A DNA stretch of 64,000 bases from Zoroaster sp. YZ-2022. Lineage: Eukaryota; Echinodermata; Asteroidea; Forcipulatida; Zoroasteridae. Below, piece after piece: positions 56,136 through 64,000 of this stretch. The stretch's first letter is position 1. Each line of letters starts with the position of its first letter. The stretch is taken from assembly GCA_029582265.1 (NCBI GenBank), contig CM055823.1:10204821-10268820 (forward strand), read 5' to 3'. The translations under genes and the position numbers were made by a program. Below the pieces are notes generated by a model that had not been told where the DNA came from, made no database searches, and saw only the letters and a list, made by a program, of their open reading frames with translations.

Positions 56136-56514
56136 GTAATGGTAATGACAATTTGTTCTATGAATATTCTATTCTCTACTGTAACCTTGTTCATTTATTG
56201 ACTGTAAAACACAATGAATCCTAATCTGACCACCAGTACAATGTGTATCTCAATTGCAGTGAATTAATGGGTTTTTTTTTAATTAAAATGATTTAGAACT
56301 TTTATTTTGTACAGTTACATCACATGAGCTGAAACTTTAGTGAGCTGTTTTGTATATATCTTAATTGAGTTATACACATGATTGAGTTTACTAATGGTAC
56401 ATAATTTCCCTTTAAAATTTGTGAAGTTCCATAAATTTACTTAATATACTCTGTACGGTACACGATGATAGTCATGCCTGTATACCTTCTTCTTTTCGTG
56501 TCCATATACAATGC

Positions 56515-57405
56515 TATTCAGCTTATATAACGTCCAGCCAGTGCTTGGTACATTGCTGTCCCTTGATGTTGTAGAGTGCTAGGTCCTTTGCTGTGCAGGG
56601 TCCACCTAACAGAGGACATCGAAGGAGGTGCTCCATAGTCTGGGGTTCTGTGCCACAGTCGCATGTGGTTGGACCACTAAGATAACCCCATCTGCTTAGG
56701 GCTTCCCTGGAACGGCCAACACCTGAGCGGAGTCGGTTCAGGCACTTCCATTTAGCCCAGTTGTTATCTCCTGATGGGAGGCTTTCGGCAGGGGGGATGA
56801 GCATAGTCGAGCTGTGTGGGTGGTTGGACAGCTTTTCCTTCCACATTTTAAGGCGGGCTTCAGATGGTGTTGTCTCCAGTGGGGCAGTGCTGGTCAGGAA
56901 ACTTCTCCGTGATTTTAGTCGACTAGGGGCAGGTACATGGCCATATAGGGGGTGCCTCTCATCTGTTGCTTGCCTGCGCCGCTCTATCCTGCTGGCCACC
57001 GCTCTTCTGATGTCTGGAGGGGCAATACCAGCCAGGATGTACAGGTCGTTGGTGTTGGTGGGCTTCAGGCACCCAGTGATACATCTGCAACTCTCGTTAA
57101 GAGCGGGGTCCAGTTTTTTAGCATGGGTGGATCTCTCCCACGCTGGGCAGGCATATTCTGCAGTAGAGAAGCTGAGGGCAAGGGCTGTGGCACGTAGTGT
57201 CTTGGGGCATGCACCCCATCTGGTGTTGGTGAGTTTGCGCAGGATGTTGTTGCGGGTGCTCACTTTTGCCTTTGTCTTCATGATGTGAGTTTTGAATGTG
57301 AGGCATCTGTCCAGTGTGACTCCAAGGTAGACGGGATACTCGGAGTGTGACAGTGGAGTTCCACACCAAGACACATTTAGTTGGCGCTTAGCTTCCTTGT
57401 ACCTA
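56515..57405 (-). pseudogene. LINE D: C-terminal reverse transcriptase fragment in the intron
   Basis: The minus-strand frame has YPVYLGVTLDRCLTFKTHI, ALALSFSTAEYACPAWERS and, near the end, SGPTTCDCGTEPQTMEHLLR C, a zinc-knuckle-like C-x-C-x(8)-H-x(4)-C. This is the thumb and C-terminal region of a non-LTR retrotransposon. The fingers and catalytic palm are missing because of 5' truncation near 57405. It interrupts intron sequence that is continuous in the paralogous intron before 55644. Confidence 0.85.
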
Positions 57406-57547
57406 AAAACAATAACACTGTAATAATCTGGAAACAAAAGTGATAACAAATTGTAGGGCACAGGTTGGTGAAATTCTTCCATCGGGTGGTAAACAATTTA
57501 TTTAATTTTGCCCTATACCGACGTGTGTATAGAACTGTATACTCGGT

Positions 57548-57662
57548 GATTTCTGAGTGTCTGTGAAAAAACTTCACAGGCGACTCAGGCGGTATTCGAA
57601 CCCACGACCTCCTGCTTACTAGTGCAGACATCCTAACCTCTCGACCACCGAGCTTGCCTGGT
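57548..57662 (-). mobile_element. Second tRNA-derived SINE family
   Basis: On the minus strand, GGCAAGCTCGGTGGTCGAGA starts a tRNA-like head with A box TGGTCGAGAGGTTAGG and B box GTGGGTTCGAATACC. The body continues to about 57463. Parts of its flank (GGTTGGTGAAA, GGTGGTAAACAATT) recur at 57715-57760. Confidence 0.65.
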
Positions 57663-57861
57663 GACAATTGGCTGGCTAGAATCCTATATAGCAGTGGGTT
57701 CTGCGATGGATATAGGTTGGTGAAAGTCTTGTGTCAGGTGGTAAACAATTGGTTTAATTTTGCTCAACATCACAAATTGTAGGACCTTTTTGGTAGCAAA
57801 TATTGCTGTATTTGTTTTCCTTTATTTATTTTATTGATGTTTAATTATTTTGTTTTTACAG

Positions 57862-59480
57862 AAACGAAGCCCCTCACAGATGATCAACTAAGCCATTCTC
57901 GGCAAATGGGTTCAGAGTTAAGAGATCCGTCACAAGTTGCCGCTGACAAATGTAATGCAGCATTAAAAGCACACTACAGAACGACAGGTAGCTATGTGAA
58001 TATAAATCCTTGGGTGGATGATGATCAGATACACATTGACATTTATACAAAATTGCAGTTGGAAAAAAGTGAAGGTGCATTGGTTGTTATGACACACAAT
58101 GAGATGTTCAATTCCGTCGAGTATGAAAAGATATTCCTCATTAAGTCAAGAGAGGGTGATTTTGTTAAGCGACTTATTTTCTTTGGTGAAGGTGGTGTAG
58201 GGAAGTCAACGATCTTTGATAAGATTGCCTACGACTGGGCTGTTGGTTCCAGTGATGTACTCAACAAGTACAAACTTGTATTTGTTTTAAAAATGTGTGC
58301 ATTAGACCAAAGCTCAAACCTTATTGATGCAATTTTCCAACAACTGCTCGAAGAAGACGTAGACATTTCTAAAGATGCATTGAAATCACTTATCATCCAA
58401 AACCCTAATGACCTTTTGATTCTTTTGGATGGTTTTGATGAGTTGACAACGACAATTCTCTCCGAAACCTCATTTGGGTCAATCCTAAGAGCCCTGAATA
58501 GAAAAACATACTACCGCGAATGTTGCATAGGTGTAACAACCCGTCCCTCCCATCTTGAGCGATTAATGGACAAATCATTGGTTCAAAATTCTTGCATACA
58601 CCTGAAGGTTCTTGGTTTTACAGAAGATGATGTGAAAGAATATGTCAGAAAGTTTTTCCGGGGAAACAGTGAGGCACTTATTGAGACAATTGAAAGTTCA
58701 GATGTTCTTTCTGACTTGGCAAGAAACCCAATGATTCTTCTACTTATCTGTTTAATTTGGAGAGAAGATAAAGTGCTTCCATTAACCATGTCACGCTTAT
58801 ACAGTAGGGCAGTGAGCATATTCAAAAGGAAAGGCCATGACTCTGACAAAGAAATATCAAGTTTTGATCAAAATTGGAGAAGTAGCTGAATGGACTCCTT
58901 GACCCAGAACTAAAACTTTCATTTCCAGAGTCTGCATTTGAGAAGAATACACTTTCCCTTGCATTAAAGGTAGGCATCCTAAACAGTCAGAGGGTTTTCA
59001 AGAATTCCAAATCACCTAACAGCATACAATTCCTGCATAAAACTATGCAGGAATTGTGTGCTGCAAAATACTGGCGGAGCCTACCTCCACACCAATTTCA
59101 GAATATTTTGGATCGCGTATGTGATGGAACACACAACATCAGTGATTTTGAGTATCTCCTTCGCTTTTGTTGTGGTGACAATGAAGTGTGCATGAACCGA
59201 ATCATAATTCCACTCTAAACCGTAAATTAAACAAGTTGGCATTACGTTGTTATTTTGAGAGTCAATCAAAAGAGATACCTTCAGAGACGTATATCAAGTC
59301 ACTGGTTACAGATACCATAGACATTGATTCCAATAGTGATTTCCATTCACTCATGTTCTTTCTGTCAAATGTTTGCAAGTCAGAGTTTGGAAGGAATTAT
59401 CTTGGAATAATTAAGCGTATTCAATTGAAGAATATATTCATAACAGAGTCAGTGGCTTTATTTGCTCTAGTGCTTGAGTA
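57862..59480 (+). pseudogene. NLR-type NACHT exon, third copy, frameshifted at its end
   Basis: Acceptor TTTTTACAG, phase-1 start. The first 343 codons are intact: the ALKAHY..GSYVNINPWVDDDQ lead with IDIYTKLQLEK, the P-loop FFGEGGVGKST (about 58188-58215), Walker B LLILLDGFDELTT, a sensor-like CIGVTTRPSHL and the FTEDDVKEYVRKFF and ARNPMILLLICLIW helices. This is the NACHT ATPase of NLR immune sensors. Then frames switch at about 58858, 58893 and 59205, yet the family pattern continues: NGLLDPELKLSFPESAF, SIQFLHKTMQELCAAKYW, EYLLRFCCGDN, LRCYFESQSKEIPSE. Two of the shifts look like two-base losses. It lies in line with the CIDE-N/Death exons upstream. Confidence 0.85.
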
Positions 59481-61509
59481 ACATGATAAACGTCCAAAGG
59501 CTTATCCTGTCTAACTGTTCACTGTCTGGCAGTGATTTGAAGACAATTGTGTTGTCCGTGTTGTGCTTGAATGAATTAAGACTTGATTATACCATGGAGG
59601 AAGAAAACAGAAGGAGTCAGCATCGCCCAGCCTCTTATCTCATAACCAATTAGCACTTCGAGGGCCATTGGAAATGCATCAAGACGCCACCGCTGCGCCA
59701 TAAGTTTAACGACCGCGATAATCCCCTTGTGTACAATGTCTTTTGCCGCTCGGCTTGCTCGCGACCAGGATACATAATTGGAGTGGTAGAAATCTGAAGC
59801 AAACGAATAAACACAAAACGATATGCACACTACTTCGCGGCTTTTTATATTGCATAATGCATTGTCTTCAATAGCGATTTTCCACGAGTATTTTGGTGTT
59901 TTGATCGTCCAATTTGGCGAATCCGGCTGACTTACGCTAAATATAACATTCAGATGTTACAATAAAGTGTCTTTTAGCAACTTATTTTAAGGATATTTCC
60001 GGTGATCTCCGAAGCCAACCAATTGTCAAATTCAAAGACGTGTTGTTTAGCTTTTTATCATTTCAATCCTCATATATGTACGATGCTGTACACTGAAGAT
60101 ATTGCAGTGTTGGATTCGTAGGTCGAGTTGGATCGGGAGCCAGCCTTCCGTGTAGTGCAATAGGACAACGCGTCAGCAATGCGCGCAATGCGCATGTGCA
60201 AAGAAAGCCTGGCTGTAGTTCTCCTCGATAATCGGATTAAACGATTAGCGCTGGCTTAGAAATTTTACGACCGCGGCAAAAGACATTGAACCTTTGATAT
60301 GCCTTCGTTGTGACTCCTTCTGTTTTCTTCCTCCATGATTATACAATGTTAGGAGGCACAGCTTCACAGTGGGCTCCTCATATTCAACACTTGAAAACCC
60401 TAAGAGATCTATCTATATGTAATTGTAACATACAACCTGAAGATATAGAACACATCATGAAGAATGTCAGTAAAAGCAAGAGAAAGTGTAAGGTAAGATT
60501 CGACCATAACGAAGCACTGGGTGGCAAGGCCGAAATATGGTCTCGTTATTTGTGTCTCATGATACACATCAAGAAACTGGACCTGAGTGGTTGCTCATTG
60601 GTATGCAATGATATTGAACATATTGCTAATGCATTGAGTGAAATGCCCAACCTGACCAACTTGCACCTAGATGGAAACTCATCCTTAGGAGGGTCTGCCA
60701 ATGTGTGGTCTTGTTATTTGTGTCTCATGAAACACGTCAAGAAGCTGCACCTGGGTGATTGCTCATTGGTATGCAATGATATTGAACATATTGCTAATGC
60801 ATCGAGTGAAATGCCCAACCTGACCTACTTGAACCTATTTGGAAACTCATCCTTAGGAGGGTCTGCCAATGTGTGGTCTCGTTATTTGTGTCTCATGAAA
60901 CACATCAAGAAGCTGCACCTGGGTGATTGCTCATTGGTATGCGATGATATTGAACATATTACTAATGCATCGAGTGAAATGCCCAACCTGACCGACTTGA
61001 ACCTATTTGGAAACTCATCCTTAGGAGGGTCTGCCAATGTGTGGTCTCGTTATTTGTGTCTCATGAAACACATCAAGAAGCTGTGCCTGAGTGATTGCTC
61101 ATTGGTATGCAATGATATTGAACATATTGCTAATGCATTGAGTGAAATGCCCAACCTGACCGACTTGAACCTATTTGGAAACTCATCCTTAGGAGGGTCT
61201 GCCAGTGTGGTCTCGTTATTTGTGTTTCATGATACACATCGAGGGTGCTGGGCCTGCGATTGCTCATTGGTATGCAATGATATTGAACATATTGCTGATG
61301 CATTGAGTGAAATGCCCAACCTGACCGACTTGAACCTATGGGACAACTCATCCTTAGGAGGGTCTGTCAATGTGTGGTCTCGTTATTTGTGTCTCATGAA
61401 GCACCTGCAGATGCTGTACCTGGGTGATTGCAACTTGGATAGTAATGATGAGATCATTATTACTCAGTCCTTGAGTAAAATGACAAACCCATTTGATGTC
61501 ATATATTGA
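59481..61509 (+). pseudogene. Leucine-rich repeat exon with a 745-bp insertion
   Basis: The first LRRs read VQRLILSNCSLSGSDLKTIV and LNELRLDY (59490-59592), one frameshift away from the preceding part. A MITE then interrupts. The frame resumes at 60345 with TMLGGTASQWAPHIQHLKTL and runs intact to a stop at 61507-61509. Five to six near-identical 56-residue repeats follow (HIKKLHLGDCSLVCNDIEHI, ALSEMPNLTDLNLFGNSSLG, NVWSRYLCLMK), the two-part repeat of NLR-type LRRs. The unit at about 61200-61260 is misread (VVSLFVFHDTHRGC) through a small deletion later compensated. The LRR would bind ligand or hold the sensor inactive. Confidence 0.85.
59593..60337. mobile_element. 745-bp CATG-family MITE in the LRR exon
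   Basis: The terminal inverted repeats are perfect over 27 bp, starting CATGGAGGAAGAAAACAG. The target duplication ATTATAC is at 59586-59592 and 60338-60344. Removing it joins ..LRLDYTMLGG.. in one LRR frame. The ends match those of the 29-44 bp CATG palindromes elsewhere in the window, so this is a longer relative. No transposase is encoded. Confidence 0.95.
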
Positions 61510-62600
61510 TAACTTGTTCGATTGAATGAGACACATCGTGGCTTTATTCTTAGATCACACAGAAGTATGTTGTATGTTGTAGTTCACCGTCTTTAAGTCC
61601 AGAGATCTCAGTAGAGCATACAGCTGATGACTGTTTGCCTAATCCCCTATTATATAAAGTATTCTTATCACGTGTTGAGGATTGATGTAAGCGTGTTAGC
61701 AACATGAATCAATTATCTCTTAAGTTAATCCTGTGTTTTAACCCTGATTTCTTGTTTTTTGTTTCTAACTTAATAACATTTTCCTCCACCAATAAGGAGA
61801 AGCTCTATGTATATACAAAACAATGCAGCTGATCGACTTATTTACCTTTCCACACTGCTGCATATCATATTGTTATGTTATGAAGGATAAACTAATAAAG
61901 GATGGACTCGATTCCACTTGATTGAAACACTTATTTATTGCTGTACTGTAGTGTACAACGTAACGATGGTTCACTTATGGAAGCCATATATTGTGTAATA
62001 AGGACTAACTCTTGAGGCGCACTTCCAATTTACAGTACAGTTACAGTGCATATATACTAGAGTGTATAAACCCTGTGCATTTTTCCTACGACATCAAATA
62101 ATGTTTTAATGTTTACTTTCAATGTTTCGTGCTTTTGTAGCTAAATTATATGCATTATACACATTGTAAATATTAATTTCTATAGAAAAATTATATATTA
62201 TATAAACTGCTTCAATGAGGATGTCAATATGGAATAAATGTCGAATTGAATTGAATTAAATTGCATAATGTGGATCTATATGCACCCCACTAAATAAAAC
62301 TCTCATAGAAACCAATGCTAAATACAAAATATTCAATAATCATTAAAAATAAATAATTGGAAGTCCTAAAATTTGTTAAACTAAATGAAAAATATTGATT
62401 GATGTCTAACCTTTTATTTTATTTTCACTTTAATCGTGGATTCGGCCAGAGGCCCGTCGAGATTATTCTCATCCCAATAAAAACACCCTCTCACACGAGA
62501 GTGAAAATGCCCACGGCTGAAAAGCATCCATTTGGGAGAAAGGTCTTAAATTTAATTGACGATTTTTCTCAGGGCCTAGTGTATCCAAAATAATAAAAGT
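61510..62600 (+). other. 3' flank of the NLR, probable 3' UTR
   Basis: AT-rich, without a coding frame. AATAAA at 61894-61899 is a candidate polyadenylation signal, and a second (GAATAAATG) lies near 62231. The 64-codon frame at 62399-62593 has no recognised domain. Confidence 0.4.
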
Positions 62601-62603
62601 TGG

Positions 62604-62905
62604 AAGTCAAGGACCCCAGGTTATGATATTGGAAGCTCAAGGACCCCTAGGTTGTGATAATATTGGAAGTCAAGGAATTTGCCAGGTTGTGGACGATATT
62701 GGAAGTCAGTGACCCCAGGTTTGTGATATTGGAAGTCAGTGACCCCAGTTGTGATATTGAAGGTCACCATGACCCCAGGTTGTGATATTGGAAGTCAAGG
62801 ACGCCAGGTTATGATATTGGAAGTCAAGGACCCCAGGTTATGATATTGGAAGTCGAGGACCCAGGTTATGATATTGGAAGTCAAGGACCCGAGGTTATGT
62901 ATATT
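62604..62905. repeat. About 27-30 bp tandem repeat, about 11 copies
   Basis: Units read GATATTGGAAGTCAAGGACC then CCAGGTTAT, with length variants. Copies are less uniform than in the other arrays. Confidence 0.92.
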
Positions 62906-63530
62906 GGACCTATTTTTACACAATCCCTCAAATATATCAGCCTCAAATCTTTCTTTTTTGTTTTGGTTTGTTTGTAGTTTTTTGGAAAATGTGAAGACAT
63001 ACAAATTATGATAAACAGCTCTTATTTAGTGGGATCATGCGGCGTCAACAGCTTATGAAAAGTGGGGGGACATGAGCTCCCAATTAGTGATCTGTGTTCT
63101 CTGGGGAGTTATCTAAGGGAGGGGTGTCCCTTCGCTCCTTAGAAAGATTGTTTGCACTAATTAAGGGTGCCAGGGTGCTAAATGGTGCTATATTTTGTTA
63201 AATAATTGTATATTTCTTGAAGAAAAAATATTGAAATTTATACTATTTGTTCAAACTAATCATGCTACACAAAAACTGACACCCCCTGGATACAAAAGCG
63301 ATCATCCGCTCCTGGAATTAAAGGTCCTAGTTCTATTATAATTCCACTGAATGAATTCAGATTATGTCTACTTTTGCCTGTCCCAACATTTGTGTTAGTA
63401 TTTCACATGCTCATCTGAGTCTCAATCTCAATGTTAAACTCGATTGAATGTCTCTTCACCAAAACTGAAGCTCTGTTACATCAAGTTACCAGCATTTTAT
63501 TTTCAGTCTTTTCAGATCGAAATGGCAGCA
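62906..63530. other. No gene recognised
   Basis: AT-rich sequence. A splice-like micro-exon (TTTTCAG..ATGGCAGCA..GTAAGT near 63510-63532) is too short to support. Confidence 0.45.
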
Positions 63531-63534
63531 GTAA

Positions 63535-64000
63535 GTTAGCGATGAAGATATACCCTCATTACCTGAGTTAGAATTTGCCAAAAATCTGTGTACGACTGTC
63601 TACTGATTCTGACAAACTCTTCCGTGGCAATATTCTGTGGGCTTAAGGTGCTTGCCAGCCTATCGCGATGTACATGGCAGATCATGAGGTGGTTAAAGAC
63701 GCGCTGCTGTGTCATAGTGGAACGTAGCCAGGTTTCTCATGCGTCTAAGTGCACTGAATGATCGTTCATGGCTGTGCAACGAACTTGCCGGGAGATAAGC
63801 AGGGAGCCGTAGCAACCGTTCGACTTGAGGGAACGGATTCGACGAACCTCTGGTACCATTTCCATAAAGAATATGTTCTGGTATTCCTCAACTGATGACC
63901 CCTGAACTGGTTTAGGAAGAAGCCGAGTTCTTGCTCTAGAGAATCTGTCAGTTCAGGATACTTGCACGTGAGATTATCTGTGGTTTGAATTGACCCAGTC
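63535..64000 (-). pseudogene. hAT transposase C-terminal fragment, frameshifted
   Basis: The minus strand, split over frames, gives ARTRLLPKPVQGSSVEEYQN, then FPQVERLLRLPAYLPASSLH, SHERSFSALRRMRNL and, after a one-base shift near 63725, RSTMTQQRVFNHLMICHVHR, DRLASTLSPQNIATEEF. ERSFSALRR and the STMTQ-R-x-x-x-L-x-I-x-x-HRD block are the hallmark of the hAT dimerisation domain. The catalytic domain lies beyond the window. At least two frameshifts; the copy is dead. Confidence 0.8.

Noticed and set aside
56761..57288. 175-codon plus-strand frame
   Set aside because: It is the antisense shadow of the LINE D reverse transcriptase.

Overview
This is a 64 kb stretch of AT-rich, repeat-dense animal DNA. 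Spliced exons with GT-AG borders, several LINE clades, tRNA-derived SINEs, a Penelope-like element, piggyBac and hAT remnants and many short inverted-repeat elements all point to a metazoan nuclear genome. A Death-NACHT-LRR type innate immune gene, a fibrinogen-like exon and the style of the SINE suggest a marine invertebrate deuterostome, most likely an echinoderm. The species call is inference; no sequence search was run. One assembly gap (500 N) lies at 9509-10008.

Left part (1-10 kb): a nest of retroelements. Two 5'-truncated LINEs meet head to head near 2504. The second ends inside a decayed DDE/integrase-type transposase gene. A third LINE (5607-9083), whose ORF1 is fused to a late part of its endonuclease by an internal deletion, sits inside a 21-bp tandem array, leaving array copies on both sides. 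Next to the gap is one exon of a fibrinogen-related protein.

Middle part (10-40 kb): two paralogous C2H2 zinc-finger genes on the minus strand (17667-19139 and 26372-27895) share the same N-terminus and upstream sequence and lie in a larger duplicated segment. Around them are SINEs, a Penelope-like fragment with a hammerhead-like motif, a 36-bp minisatellite, TTAA-type and other foldback elements, and a family of very short palindromes with 7-bp target duplications. At 36.1-38.4 kb, minus strand, are several exons of a gene I do not recognise; its 5' part is out of frame.

Right part (40-62 kb): a plus-strand immune-receptor locus. A TATA promoter and non-coding exon (40.6-40.8 kb) lead to exons for a CIDE-N domain, two linkers and a Death domain (42.8-46.0 kb). 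Further right are duplicated linker exons and three copies of the exon that precedes or contains the NACHT ATPase. The first copy is split by a piggyBac transposon, the second is truncated, and the third carries the P-loop and is followed by leucine-rich repeats. All measurable exons begin and end in phase 1, so a CIDE-N/Death/NACHT/LRR product is possible in principle. However, the NACHT-LRR part has several frameshifts and a 745-bp inverted-repeat insertion in the LRR exon, so as assembled it is a pseudogene or contains sequence errors. Three large minisatellites and several elements have expanded the introns. The right edge (63.5-64 kb) is a decayed hAT transposase C-terminus.
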